64,000 bases of DNA, from the NCBI RefSeq assembly GCF_000375525.1, contig NZ_AQXC01000007.1, positions 1 to 64,000 on the forward strand, written 5' to 3'. Shown one piece after another: positions 44,736-53,078 of this stretch. Made by a program: the position numbers and the translations under genes. The notes under the pieces were generated by a model, which saw only the letters and a program-made list of their open reading frames with translations, ran no database searches and had not been told where the DNA came from. Position 1 is the stretch's first letter, and each line of letters begins with the position of its first letter. The DNA is from Corynebacterium propinquum DSM 44285. GTDB taxonomy: Bacteria; Actinomycetota; Actinomycetes; Mycobacteriales; Mycobacteriaceae.

Positions 44736-46214
44736 ATGACAAAACCACGCCGCGCACAGCGGCCTTCATCTAAAAAGCGGCCATATGCTCTGGCCATCGC
44801 GTTGGGAATGAGCTTCAGCATTGGGGTTGGTTCTGGTGTGGCTCCGGTAGCAGCCCACGCGCAATCATCGTTCAGCTCCTCCAATGGAGGTGGGCAAGGT
44901 AGTAGGCCAGCCCTGCAACCGGCACCGCAGCCGGAGCGTCCAGCACCGCAGCCAGAACGCCCGGAACAGCCTGGCCAACCGGGCCAACCGGGCCAACCAG
45001 GGCAACCGCATCAGCCACGCCAAGATTTCAACGTCACGATGTTGGGTGATCTGCTCGGCGTCGGCAAGTCCGATGCCGCCGGTTTTTATTCCGGTGATCT
45101 GGGGATCATGCGTGAAATCACCCCGGGTAAGAAATTTGCGGTGGTATTTGGCGATTCTTTCCGTGGCCAGCGTTTTGGGCAAGGTGAATGGATGAGCCCG
45201 GTTGGTGTCGTCGCCCAGAAAACCCAGGATGGGCGCATCGAAATCCTGGAGCCACTGAATGACGGCGCCAAAGCTGAACAGCTAATTAAATATTCCCACG
45301 GCAATAACGGTCTGACCGTGATCCCATCCGACCTGCTCAACCTCAATGGGACCCTGTACATGCAGGGTATGTGGAATAAACCATTGGGAAACGTCACGCA
45401 CACGCAAGTTTGGAAATCAGTCGACCACGGCGCTACCTGGCAATCCGTCGGCACGATCGACGGCGGCTATAAGGGTGGGCTGATGCAGCTACTGTCCTGG
45501 GAGCAAGGCCCGGATGGTTGGATCTATCAGGTGTCGACGAAATTTGGCCGCAAGCACGACGTGTACCTGAGCCGTATGCAGCCTGGCGAGCTCACCAACC
45601 CGCGCGCCTGGCAACATTTCAACCCGCGGACGGGGCAGTGGGAGTCGGCGTCGACAAGAACCCTGCACCCGGTACTCAGCGAGCCTGTACAGGCCGGAGA
45701 AATGTCTTTGCGCTATATCCAAGGCCACTGGGTGCTCGCGATGTTCAACGAGCAGACATTAGCCGTGGAGGTCCGGATTTCCCGGGACCTGGCGACCGAC
45801 TGGAACCGCGTTCCGGTGGCGACCATCGTGCGCAACGGGCCGTGGAGCCAGCCGCAGGGGCCGGATAACTTCTCGCAGCCCTATGGTGGCTACATCACGC
45901 CCGGCTCAACCCTGGATAACCTGGACTTGGTGATCTCGCAGTGGAACACCTCGAACAATTCGCGCTATAACTCCACGCAATTCAATGTGCGTGGGCTGGA
46001 TAAATTCTTCGGTATTGCGGAGGCTGACACAATACAGCCACGTGCGCTGCGCTCGGCGCCGATGCCAGATGCAGACGTTGTGCCGTTCGATGCGGAAGTC
46101 CTGGATGTTACCGAGGTGGCTCCAGACGACGCCGTCATACCGCAACTGACCACTGATGAGACCACCACGATCGTCGAACTTGACGACGCCGAAGCTGCCG
46201 CGCTGCTGAACTAG
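44736..46214 (+). CDS. Secreted DUF4185 domain protein
   Basis: 492 residues. The signal peptide ends at AAHAQS (about 44). A Pro/Gln/Gly-rich linker follows, with PERPAPQPERP and four QPG units encoded by tandem 9-base repeats (about 44975-45010). The main domain fits DUF4185: DLLGVGKSDAAGFYSGDLGI, FAVVFGDSFRGQRFGQGEW, then repeated WxxxD-type blades with KSVDHGATWQSVGTIDGG, resembling a beta-propeller sialidase-like or glycosidase-like fold. An acidic tail ends the protein. Function unknown. It is divergent from copZ-copA and convergent with csoR, so the whole interval may be one copper-responsive module. That link is an inference from position. Confidence 0.75.
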   Translation: MTKPRRAQRPSSKKRPYALAIALGMSFSIGVGSGVAPVAAHAQSSFSSSNGGGQGSRPALQPAPQPERPAPQPERPEQPGQPGQPGQPGQPHQPRQDFNVTMLGDLLGVGKSDAAGFYSGDLGIMREITPGKKFAVVFGDSFRGQRFGQGEWMSPVGVVAQKTQDGRIEILEPLNDGAKAEQLIKYSHGNNGLTVIPSDLLNLNGTLYMQGMWNKPLGNVTHTQVWKSVDHGATWQSVGTIDGGYKGGLMQLLSWEQGPDGWIYQVSTKFGRKHDVYLSRMQPGELTNPRAWQHFNPRTGQWESASTRTLHPVLSEPVQAGEMSLRYIQGHWVLAMFNEQTLAVEVRISRDLATDWNRVPVATIVRNGPWSQPQGPDNFSQPYGGYITPGSTLDNLDLVISQWNTSNNSRYNSTQFNVRGLDKFFGIAEADTIQPRALRSAPMPDADVVPFDAEVLDVTEVAPDDAVIPQLTTDETTTIVELDDAEAAALLN

Positions 46215-46661
46215 CTAGCTCTTGACGATCTTCCGGATGGCCTTCATGGCCTCGTCCAGCGTGGCTTCTGCCTGTGGCCCAGATTGGGTAGCGGCATCGG
46301 CCACGCACGAATGGATGTGGTCGTTGAGCAAGTCCAGGGAAATATTTTCTAATGCTGAGGTGATCGCGGAGATCTGCGTGATGATGTCGATGCAGTATTG
46401 GTCCTCGTCGATCATTCGTTGAATCCCGCGAGTTTGCCCTTCCACGCGGCGTAAACGGGACAGGTAGCGGGATTTATCTGCGCTGTACCCATGCTCGTGG
46501 TGGGTGCACGGGCAATGATCGTCGTCCTGTTCTGTACGTCGTTGCATGTTCTGTGTGTCTGTGGTTTGTGCGTCGGTGGTCTGTGTATCCATGGTCTGTG
46601 TATCCATGGTCTGTGTATTCATGGTCTGTGCGAGTTCTTGTGGGGTATCCGCAGCGCTCAT
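46215..46661 (-). CDS. csoR: Copper-sensing transcriptional repressor CsoR
   Basis: 148-residue DUF156/CsoR-family repressor released from DNA by Cu(I). The ligand triad has the exact CsoR spacing: Cys in DEDQYCID, His 25 residues later in NDHIHSC, and Cys four residues after that. The core starts SRYLSRLRRVEGQTRGIQRM. The N terminus is unusual, with five pentapeptide units (MNTQT, MDTQT, MDTQT, TDAQT, TDTQN) followed by a Cys/His-rich CPCTHHEHG segment. A start further in, at MQRRTEQ, is possible. It is convergent with the DUF4185 gene, and its own operator is not evident. Confidence 0.88.
   Translation of the reverse strand: MSAADTPQELAQTMNTQTMDTQTMDTQTTDAQTTDTQNMQRRTEQDDDHCPCTHHEHGYSADKSRYLSRLRRVEGQTRGIQRMIDEDQYCIDIITQISAITSALENISLDLLNDHIHSCVADAATQSGPQAEATLDEAMKAIRKIVKS
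46548..46622. repeat. 15-base tandem repeats in the csoR 5' end
   Basis: Five 15-base units encode the pentapeptide repeats MxTQT of the CsoR N terminus. Two adjacent units containing CTGTGTATCCATGGT are identical and the others are degenerate. Unit gain or loss would stay in frame. Confidence 0.8.
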
Positions 46662-46801
46662 ACTCGTAGATTACTGGTTGCTTAGCACCGCATACAAACG
46701 GCTAAAAATGGTCTATTACCTGCCGTTTTGTGTAATATCACGGCATGTATTAATGTATTGCAAGTCGCCGACACCAAGGAAACAAGGTGTTGAACACGCT
46801 A

Positions 46802-46874
46802 GCCCCCATCGTCTAGCGGCCTAGGACACTGCCCTTTCACGGCAGCGGCACGGGTTCGAATCCCGTTGGGGGTA
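46802..46874 (+). tRNA. tRNA-Glu (anticodon TTC)
   Basis: A 73-base cloverleaf: acceptor GCCCCCA with TGGGGGT, anticodon arm CTGCC-CTTTCAC-GGCAG with TTC, and T arm CGGGTTCGAATCCCG. CCA is not encoded. Confidence 0.95.
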
Positions 46875-46905
46875 CAAAGAGCTTTCTAAACCTCTTTCAC
46901 AGTTT

Positions 46906-46979
46906 GGCCCTGTGGCGCAGTTGGTTAGCGCGCCGCCCTGTCACGGCGGAGGTCGCGGGTTCAAGTCCCGTCAGGGTCG
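46906..46979 (+). tRNA. tRNA-Asp (anticodon GTC), copy 1
   Basis: A 74-base cloverleaf: acceptor GGCCCTG with CAGGGTC, anticodon arm CCGCC-CTGTCAC-GGCGG with GTC. It is identical to the copy at 48041-48114. It lies 31 bases after tRNA-Glu, so the two are probably transcribed together. Confidence 0.95.
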
Positions 46980-46987
46980 CCAACAAG

Positions 46988-47028
46988 ATCTCGAGTCATC
47001 GTTGTAGAAACGGTGCCTCGAGATTTTT
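46988..47028 (+). terminator. Terminator after tRNA-Glu and tRNA-Asp
   Basis: ATCTCGAG (46988-46995) pairs with CTCGAGAT (47017-47024), followed by TTTTCTTT. Confidence 0.75.
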
Positions 47029-47030
47029 CT

Positions 47031-47867
47031 TTACCAACTCACGCCTAGCTTGTTGGACATATCGTCGAAGATTCGACGCGCGACCACCAAATTTTTCGCG
47101 ATTGGACGCTGCCTGCCTGGACGGCGTTTCTCGTTGTAATACTCGCCGGAGTCGAAATGAATCCCCGGAGTTCCGGCCAAATAATACGCTAGGTTATCGC
47201 CGCCCACAGAAGGAGCACTGAGAGCTTTCGCCACAACACTGGAATAAACCCGGGAAATAACTCCTGATGACGTTTGCGCAAACGAGGTCGCCAGTGCGCC
47301 GGGGTGAAAAGACACCGCTGTTAGTCCGTGCAGGTCGAGGTAGCGAGTCAACAGCATATCGCCGAGTTTCGCGTTGCCATAAGCACGGGAAGAACTGAAA
47401 TTCCGGAAGGTGTTTGGGTCTTTCGGGCGAAAATAAGACATCAACAAATGCGCCACAGAGGCAGTCTGTACGACGGTGGCGTCGTCGGCACGAAGTTTAT
47501 CTTGCAGAAGCGAAGTCAAGAGGAACGGCGCGACAACGTTGATCTGCCACGTGAGTTCAAAACCATCAGTTGTGGTCACAGGGCCGTCAAAAATGCCGCC
47601 GGCGTTATTGGCCAAGGCGTGAATGTGTTCCAGCTGGTTGAGTTCGTCGGCAAGCGCTCGAACCTCCGCCAGGGAAGCGAAATCTGCCGTGAAATACTCT
47701 GCGCCGATGGCACTAGCGACGCTGCGTGTCTTGTCTGGATTACGCCCAACGATGATGAGCCGATCACCCGGGCGGTTCTTGTGTAGCGTGTGTGCGGCTG
47801 CGGCACCGATTCCATCTGATGCTCCAGTGATGACGATGGTGCGGGGTGCAACATTTTCGATAGGCAT
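47031..47867 (-). CDS. Short-chain dehydrogenase/reductase
   Basis: 278-residue SDR oxidoreductase, NAD(P)-dependent, substrate unknown. The nucleotide motif is TGASDGIGAAAAHTL (about 14-28), followed by the NAG-type NNAGGIFDG (about 89-97). In the active site YxxxK becomes YGNAKL (about 145-150), with a Ser-rich FSSSRA just before it. It looks like the retinol dehydrogenase-like or WWOX-like SDR group. The gene lies alone between two identical tRNA-Asp genes on the opposite strand, which suggests an inserted or duplicated segment. One copy of the dispersed 10-mer motif lies inside. Confidence 0.85.
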   Translation of the reverse strand: MPIENVAPRTIVITGASDGIGAAAAHTLHKNRPGDRLIIVGRNPDKTRSVASAIGAEYFTADFASLAEVRALADELNQLEHIHALANNAGGIFDGPVTTTDGFELTWQINVVAPFLLTSLLQDKLRADDATVVQTASVAHLLMSYFRPKDPNTFRNFSSSRAYGNAKLGDMLLTRYLDLHGLTAVSFHPGALATSFAQTSSGVISRVYSSVVAKALSAPSVGGDNLAYYLAGTPGIHFDSGEYYNEKRRPGRQRPIAKNLVVARRIFDDMSNKLGVSW

Positions 47868-48040
47868 ACTAGGAGTTTAACTTTATGCGCGTAACTTTGG
47901 GCCTGATGAAGAGGTTCGGATGGCGGGTTTATGGTGTTTGTAGTGCAGATTTGCTCAGGTATGCAAACAAACGGTAGTCTTAACCATCGTGCGCAACGGA
48001 GTCTGCACAGACAGAATCCGAAGTCACACAAAGTTAATAA

Positions 48041-48114
48041 GGCCCTGTGGCGCAGTTGGTTAGCGCGCCGCCCTGTCACGGCGGAGGTCGCGGGTTCAAG
48101 TCCCGTCAGGGTCG
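48041..48114 (+). tRNA. tRNA-Asp (anticodon GTC), copy 2
   Basis: Base-for-base identical to 46906-46979. Identity stops one base past the gene at the 3' side (through 46980 / 48115) and at the first base of the gene at the 5' side, so only the tRNA itself is duplicated. Confidence 0.95.
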
Positions 48115-48168
48115 CTCAGGAAAATGCCCGGCATTCACGGAAACGTTAATGCTATGATTATTTTCCTT

Positions 48169-48241
48169 GGCCAGATAGCTCAGTTGGTAGAGCATCCGCC
48201 TGAAAAGTGGAAGGTCAGCGGTTCGATCCCGCTTCTGGCCA
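48169..48241 (+). tRNA. tRNA-Phe (anticodon GAA)
   Basis: A 73-base cloverleaf: acceptor GGCCAGA with TCTGGCC, anticodon loop CTGAAAA with GAA, and T arm AGCGGTTCGATCCCGCT. It follows tRNA-Asp copy 2 by 54 bases. CCA is not encoded. Confidence 0.95.
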
Positions 48242-48246
48242 CATCT

Positions 48247-48286
48247 AGCCCGTCAGAATGTTTACAGAAACATCCTGGCGGGCTTT
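48247..48286 (+). terminator. Terminator after tRNA-Phe
   Basis: AGCCCGTCAGAATGTTT (48247-48263) pairs, with small mismatches, with AAACATCCTGGCGGGCT (48268-48284). The loop is ACAG and TT follows. Confidence 0.75.
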
Positions 48287-48409
48287 GTGCATCGTGGATG
48301 CGGACTCGGATACAGGGGAGCCAGGAATGCTGGCATACTGGGGGAGTCAGGTTTTCCGGCACAAGGATCACACGATCCACGGAAACTACATGAGCAAAGG
48401 AGAGGTTTC

Positions 48410-48700
48410 ATGACTGCACATAACCAACAAATCACTGATAACCCTGCAGAATCACGCTTTGAATTAACCGTTGACGGCGAGCTGGCAGGTTTTTCTGAAT
48501 ACAAAGACAACGGCGACGTCCGTGAATTTGACCACACCGTGGTGCACGAAGAATTTCAAGGCAACGGCCTGTCCAAGCCATTGATCAAATTTAGCTTGGA
48601 TCACGCCCGGGACAACGGCCTCAAAATTATTCCTACCTGCCCGGCATACGAGAAATTCCTGCAGAAAAACGAGGAATACCAAGAGCTGGTAGCGAAATAA
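48410..48700 (+). CDS. Small GNAT-like acetyltransferase (YjdJ type)
   Basis: 96-residue protein of the short N-acetyltransferase-like family. It has the central FDHTVVHEEFQGNGLSKPLI motif, equivalent to the acetyl-CoA loop, and the terminal CPAYEKFLQKNEEYQELV that is characteristic of the group. The start ATG 48410 follows AAAGGAGAGG (48396-48405). A longer in-frame start at 48287 would lie inside the tRNA-Phe terminator region and is rejected. Substrate unknown. It stands alone before a terminator. Confidence 0.85.
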   Translation: MTAHNQQITDNPAESRFELTVDGELAGFSEYKDNGDVREFDHTVVHEEFQGNGLSKPLIKFSLDHARDNGLKIIPTCPAYEKFLQKNEEYQELVAK

Positions 48701-48781
48701 AAGCGCTAGCCTGAAACCACTCCGCAGCGGCTAAGCCCAGGGGAAGATCCACACGATGAACCAGGGTTTGCAGGCAGCAGG

Positions 48782-48809
48782 AAAGCCCGGGTGGAAATAC
48801 CCGGGCTTT
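48782..48809. terminator. Bidirectional terminator between the GNAT gene and cysE
   Basis: AAAGCCCGGGT (48782-48792), loop GGAAAT, ACCCGGGCTTT (48799-48809): a perfect 11-base-pair stem with A and T ends that suits both directions. Confidence 0.85.
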
Positions 48810-48894
48810 AACCATGTGTGTGGACCACGCGCTGTGCACCCCGCTAGGGCGCCTAGTGCGCGGTTCCTAGATGCCTAAGAGCTAGCTGCCTAGA

Positions 48895-49467
48895 CTAGAT
48901 GTAGTAATCCGGGTCGCGCAGTTTTTCACACTCTTCCTTCTTCCGTGGACGTGCCACAGCGGGGATGCCCACGGCAATGCAATCAGCCGGAACATCCTTG
49001 GTTACCACAGCATTGCCACCGACCGAGGAATTCTTCCCGATCGTCACCGGGCCTAATACCTTGGCGCCGGCACCGATAACGACGTTGTCTTCTAACGTTG
49101 GGTGACGCTTGGTTTGGGTGAGCACCTGGCCGCCCAGGGTGACACCGTGATACAGCATCACGCCGTCACCAATTTCGGCGGTTTCGCCGATGACAATACC
49201 CATGCCGTGGTCAATGAAAAAGCGCCGACCGATCTTTGCACCGGGGTGGATTTCAATTCCGGTGAAAAATCGGTTCAGCTGCGCTAAAACCCGGGCAGGC
49301 CCTTTCCAATCTCGCTGCCACAACCAATGGGCAACGCGATGCGCCCAGATCGCGTGTAGACCCGAATACACGATCGCATTTTCGACGGTGCCGCGTGCAG
49401 CAGGGTCATGCTCACGGGCATTCTGAAGATCTTCGCGGATGCGGGACACGATCTGGAACATAGACAA
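48895..49467 (-). CDS. cysE: Serine O-acetyltransferase
   Basis: 190-residue hexapeptide-repeat enzyme making O-acetylserine from serine and acetyl-CoA, the entry to cysteine. The N-terminal helices ([18 protein letters not shown]) precede the left-handed beta-helix: [21 protein letters not shown] (split, about 75-96), the catalytic His in [18 protein letters not shown] (about 111-118) and [17 protein letters not shown]. It is short compared with E. coli CysE, as usual for this clade. cysK lies 15 bases upstream on the same strand, so cysK-cysE are one unit. Confidence 0.94.
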   Translation of the reverse strand: MSMFQIVSRIREDLQNAREHDPAARGTVENAIVYSGLHAIWAHRVAHWLWQRDWKGPARVLAQLNRFFTGIEIHPGAKIGRRFFIDHGMGIVIGETAEIGDGVMLYHGVTLGGQVLTQTKRHPTLEDNVVIGAGAKVLGPVTIGKNSSVGGNAVVTKDVPADCIAVGIPAVARPRKKEECEKLRDPDYYI

Positions 49468-49482
49468 GAGCCTAACAGGTGA

Positions 49483-50418
49483 TTAGTCGCGGATGTCTTC
49501 GTAGAGCAAGGTGGAAACGTAACGCTCACCGAAGTCTGGGATGATCACGACGATGTTCTTGCCTTCGTTTTCCTCACGAGCTGCAACCTCCAAGGCGGCC
49601 TTGACATTGGCACCAGTGGAGATACCGCCCAGAATGCCGTCGTCAACAGCCAGCTTGCGGGAAGCCTTGACGGCGTCTTCGTTGCTGACGGTGATGACTT
49701 CATCCAATACGGAACGATCCAGAATCTCTGGGATGAAGTTTGCGCCTAGGCCCTGGATCTTGTGTGGGCCGGCCTTGCCTTCGGTCAGCAGTGGGGAAGC
49801 GGCTGGCTCAACGGCGATAGCCTTCAGGTCCTGGTTCTTTTCCTTCAGGTACTTGCCTGCACCAGAGATGGTGCCGCCGGTGCCGATACCAGCAACGAAG
49901 ATGTCGACGTTGCCGTCGGTGTCTTCCCAGATTTCTGGGCCAGTGGTCTTGTAATGCACCTGGGCGTTGGCCTGGTTAGCGAACTGACGGGCCAGGATGG
50001 CGTTGTCTTCGGCCTCAGCGATCTCGTTGGCCTTGTCGACGGCGCCCTGCATGCCGGCTGCACCAGGGGTGAGAACAATTTCTGCACCGTAGGCGCGCAG
50101 CAGAACGCGACGCTCGTTGGACATGGTTTCTGGCATGGTCAAGATGACCTTGTAGCCGCGGGCTGCGCCCACCAGCGCTAGGGCGATACCGGTGTTGCCG
50201 GAGGTAGCCTCAATAATGGTGCCACCTGGCTTCAGCTGGCCGGATTCCTCGGCGGCATCGACGATCGCGCGGCCGATGCGGTCTTTCACCGAGTTTGCTG
50301 GGTTGAAGGATTCTACCTTCGCGTAGACATTCGCCTTGAGGCCCTTGACGGATTCGTTCAAACGAACCAGTGGGGTGCCACCAATGGTGTCCAGAATGTT
50401 GTCGTATACCTTACCCAT
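49483..50418 (-). CDS. cysK: Cysteine synthase (O-acetylserine sulfhydrylase)
   Basis: 311-residue PLP enzyme making cysteine from O-acetylserine and sulfide. The PLP Lys is K45 in NSVKDRIG. Substrate loops are EATSGNTGIALA (about 70-81), VAGIGTGGTISGAGKYLKE (about 175-193) and GGISTGAN near the C terminus. ATG 50418 follows AAAGGAGATG (minus strand of about 50424-50433). A longer in-frame start at 50457 is rejected. Transcription probably begins near 50512, giving a leader of about 95 bases, with TATAGT (minus strand of 50520-50525) as -10 and the McbR-like sites just upstream. First gene of cysK-cysE. Confidence 0.95.
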   Translation of the reverse strand: MGKVYDNILDTIGGTPLVRLNESVKGLKANVYAKVESFNPANSVKDRIGRAIVDAAEESGQLKPGGTIIEATSGNTGIALALVGAARGYKVILTMPETMSNERRVLLRAYGAEIVLTPGAAGMQGAVDKANEIAEAEDNAILARQFANQANAQVHYKTTGPEIWEDTDGNVDIFVAGIGTGGTISGAGKYLKEKNQDLKAIAVEPAASPLLTEGKAGPHKIQGLGANFIPEILDRSVLDEVITVSNEDAVKASRKLAVDDGILGGISTGANVKAALEVAAREENEGKNIVVIIPDFGERYVSTLLYEDIRD

Positions 50419-50536
50419 TTGTTGTTCATCTCCTTTGCGGCTGCAGAATCTATGCATTGGTCTGTGTAGCGACTATGCACGGCACTCTGCAATGAAATTG
50501 GGGTTTCTTTCTGCGCACCACTATACAGCAAAGGAC

Positions 50537-50552
50537 TAGACAGAGCAGTCTT
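50537..50552. promoter_or_regulatory. McbR-like operator upstream of cysK
   Basis: TAGAC-AGAGCA-GTCTT matches nine of ten positions of the TAGAC-N6-GTCTA inverted repeat that I recall for McbR, the sulfur-metabolism repressor of C. glutamicum, whose targets include cysK. It overlaps the expected -35 region of the cysK promoter on the minus strand. Confidence 0.7.
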
Positions 50553-50559
50553 TATATTC

Positions 50560-50575
50560 TAGACAGCTAAGTCGG
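50560..50575. promoter_or_regulatory. Second, weaker McbR-like site upstream of cysK
   Basis: TAGAC-AGCTAA-GTCGG matches eight of ten positions. It lies 23 bases (about two helical turns) from the first site, and both begin CTAGACAG. Confidence 0.45.
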
Positions 50576-50627
50576 GGGTTTTGCCAACGAAAGTTTCAGC
50601 TTGGTGTGAAGTTTCCGATGGGTCGAT

Positions 50628-50648
50628 CGGGGTTAGGTATTACCCCCG
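50628..50648 (+). promoter_or_regulatory. Candidate RamA autoregulatory sites upstream of ramA
   Basis: CGGGGTT (50628-50634) and ACCCCCG (50642-50648) are inverted copies of the short G/C-run motif reported for RamA, 71-91 bases before the ramA ATG. RamA is known to repress its own gene in C. glutamicum. Short motifs of this kind are individually weak evidence. Confidence 0.5.
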
Positions 50649-50718
50649 TTTTCACGCTACAGTGAGGTCACGCGGTTTTGGAAACACCCAAATGGGTACA
50701 CCCAGATGAGGAGACTTC

Positions 50719-51561
50719 ATGGATTCCCAACTAGTCAAAGACGATGACGAAGCCATCCGCTCTGCGCTCACGACGCTGAAAAATTCCACCAGCATTCCCG
50801 TCACCATGTACGCCACCTTGTTGGCTGATAACCGCCTGCAAATCACGCAGTGGGTTGGGCTGCGTACACCTGCGCTGCAAAACCTCATCATGGAACCAGG
50901 AACCGGCGTCGGTGGGCGCGTGGTCAGCACCCGGCGCCCGGTAGGTGTTTCCGATTACGTGCGTGCAAACATCATTAGCCACGAAAATGACCAAGTCATG
51001 CAGGACGAAGGGCTGCATTCATTACTGGCAGTGCCAGTCATCGTGCGCCGCGAAATCCGTGGGGTGTTGTACGTGGGTGTGCACTCGCCGGTGCGCTTGG
51101 GTGACAAAGTTATCGAAGAAGTTACGATGACTGCCCGTTGTCTGGAACAAGATTTCGCGGTCAATTCTGCGCTACGGCAATTCGAAGCCTCCGTGCCTGC
51201 CACGCCGCGCTCAAGTCGCAGCATGAATGGCGCGGAATGGGAGCAGGTGCGTTCCACACATTCCAAACTGCGCATGCTGGCTAACCGCGTCGATGATGAC
51301 AATATGCGCAAAGAAATCGAGGTGCTGTGTGAACAAATGGTCTCGCCAGTACGCGTGAAGCAATCTACGCGGTTGTCTGCCCGTGAGCTCGACGTACTCT
51401 CATGTGTCGCGCTGGGGCATACCAATGTGGAAGCGGCAGAAGAAATGGGCATCGGTGCAGAAACCGTGAAGTCTTACCTGCGTTCTGTCATGCGTAAACT
51501 AGGCGCACACACTAGATACGAGGCCGTAAATGCGGCTCGTCGCATTGGCGCCTTGCCGTAA
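50719..51561 (+). CDS. ramA: LuxR-type global regulator of acetate and carbon metabolism RamA
   Basis: 280-residue regulator with an N-terminal GAF-like domain (about 10-150) and a C-terminal LuxR-type helix-turn-helix (about 215-275). The segments LQITQWVGLRTPALQNL, MNGAEWEQVRSTHSKLRMLA and LSARELDVLSCVALGHTNVE match C. glutamicum RamA closely from memory, and the protein ends YEAVNAARRIGALP. RamA activates acetate genes (pta-ack, aceA, aceB) and controls many carbon genes. A GAGGAG ribosome binding site lies about nine bases before the ATG. The 300-base gap to cysK holds both promoters and the sites listed above. Confidence 0.94.
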   Translation: MDSQLVKDDDEAIRSALTTLKNSTSIPVTMYATLLADNRLQITQWVGLRTPALQNLIMEPGTGVGGRVVSTRRPVGVSDYVRANIISHENDQVMQDEGLHSLLAVPVIVRREIRGVLYVGVHSPVRLGDKVIEEVTMTARCLEQDFAVNSALRQFEASVPATPRSSRSMNGAEWEQVRSTHSKLRMLANRVDDDNMRKEIEVLCEQMVSPVRVKQSTRLSARELDVLSCVALGHTNVEAAEEMGIGAETVKSYLRSVMRKLGAHTRYEAVNAARRIGALP

Positions 51562-51640
51562 AAATCTGCGTGAGCCCACAAAAAACTCTGCGAGCACAGA
51601 CGGACTGGCCGAATGCGACCATAAGCAAGGTAGAAATCGG

Positions 51641-51646
51641 TACTGT
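51641..51646 (+). promoter_or_regulatory. -10 element of murA, leaderless GTG start
   Basis: TACTGT ends eight bases before GTG 51655. No ribosome binding site is present. Confidence 0.5.
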
Positions 51647-51654
51647 TTAACACC

Positions 51655-52917
51655 GTGAAGGATATATTTTTAGTCACCGGTGGCGCACGCTTGCAGGGCT
51701 CGGTCAAAGTCGATGGAGCCAAAAACAGCGTGCTGAAGTTGATGGCCGCGGCGCTGTTAGCAGAAGGTACGACCACGCTGCACAACTGCCCGGAAATCCT
51801 TGATGTTCCCTTGATGCAAAACGTGCTGCAAGGGCTGGGCTGTGAGGTGGACATCGATGGTCCCACCGTACGGATCACCACGCCTAGCAGCGAAAAGTTA
51901 TCCCCGGATGCGGATTTTGAGGCAGTCCGGCAGTTCCGGGCTTCAGTCTGCGTGCTTGGTCCGTTGACTGCGCGCTGCGGTCGCGCTGTCGTCGCGTTGC
52001 CGGGCGGCGATGCGATTGGCTCGCGTCCACTCGATATGCACCAATCAGGCCTGGAAAAAATGGGTGCGACTACCCGCATCCAGCACGGTGCTGTCGTCGC
52101 GGAGGCAGAAAACCTGCATGGCGCAGAAATCAAACTCGATTTTCCCTCGGTCGGCGCTACCGAAAACATCCTGACTGCCGCAGTACTGACCGCCGGCGTG
52201 ACCACCCTGCATAACGCAGCGCGGGAACCAGAAATTGTTGATTTGTGCGACATGCTCAATGGCATGGGCGCACAGGTAGAAGGCGCCGGGACGTCGAAAA
52301 TCGTGATCACCGGCGTCGACAAGCTACACCCGATCGAACACGAAGTGATCGGCGATCGCATTGTGGCTGGCACGTGGGCCTACGCTGCGGCGATGACGCA
52401 AGGCGATATTACGGTCGGTGGCATTGCCCCGAAGCATCTGCATTTGCCGCTGGAAAAGCTGCGCAGCGCGGGTGCCGAAATCGAATCGTACGAAAACGGA
52501 TTCCGCGTGCGCATGGACCAGCGCCCGGTCGCTGTCGACTACCAAACCCTGCCGTTTCCTGGCTTCCCGACAGACTTGCAGCCGATGGCAATTGGCATTT
52601 CCGCGCTTGCCGACGGCATGTCTGTGATCACGGAAAACGTGTTTGAGGCGCGATTCCGGTTCGTGGACGAAATGCAGCGACTCGGCGCGGACGCCCAAGT
52701 GGATGGCCACCACGTCGTGTTGCGTGGCATCGATGAGCTGTCGTCGACAAGCGTGTGGTCCTCCGATATTCGCGCGGGCGCCGGTTTGGTACTGGCAGCT
52801 TTGCGTGCCGACGGGGTGACCACCGTCCATGACGTGCACCATATTGATCGCGGATACCCAAATTTTGTGGAGAATCTGCAGCGTTTGGGGGCAACCATCG
52901 AACGCTCCGTTGCATAG
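51655..52917 (+). CDS. murA: UDP-N-acetylglucosamine 1-carboxyvinyltransferase
   Basis: 420-residue enzyme that transfers enolpyruvate from PEP to UDP-GlcNAc, the first committed step of peptidoglycan synthesis. The start region [19 protein letters not shown] (about 20-38) has the catalytic Lys-Asn. The loop that carries Cys115 in E. coli reads [17 protein letters not shown] here, so the residue is Asp119 instead of Cys. The same replacement is found in M. tuberculosis and makes MurA insensitive to fosfomycin. The rest of the fold, including [17 protein letters not shown] near the end, is complete. It stands between ramA and the ABC operon. Confidence 0.96.
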   Translation: MKDIFLVTGGARLQGSVKVDGAKNSVLKLMAAALLAEGTTTLHNCPEILDVPLMQNVLQGLGCEVDIDGPTVRITTPSSEKLSPDADFEAVRQFRASVCVLGPLTARCGRAVVALPGGDAIGSRPLDMHQSGLEKMGATTRIQHGAVVAEAENLHGAEIKLDFPSVGATENILTAAVLTAGVTTLHNAAREPEIVDLCDMLNGMGAQVEGAGTSKIVITGVDKLHPIEHEVIGDRIVAGTWAYAAAMTQGDITVGGIAPKHLHLPLEKLRSAGAEIESYENGFRVRMDQRPVAVDYQTLPFPGFPTDLQPMAIGISALADGMSVITENVFEARFRFVDEMQRLGADAQVDGHHVVLRGIDELSSTSVWSSDIRAGAGLVLAALRADGVTTVHDVHHIDRGYPNFVENLQRLGATIERSVA

Positions 52918-53078
52918 TCAGGGTTGCTGGTGCAGTGCCTGGACAAACCGGGGTTTTCGGGGGAATAACCCAGGGAATACCGGAAAACCTTGCCCGGGTG
53001 TGAGCCCCATCGGGTAGTCTGCTTGGAGTAATCACGCGCTAGATTTCGCCGAAACTTTCCGGAAAGGTTCGCACCCAC

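Noticed and set aside
50605-50670. GlxR (cAMP receptor) site upstream of ramA
   Set aside because: TGTGA at 50615-50619 and GTCAC near 50667 are not spaced as TGTGA-N6-TCACA.
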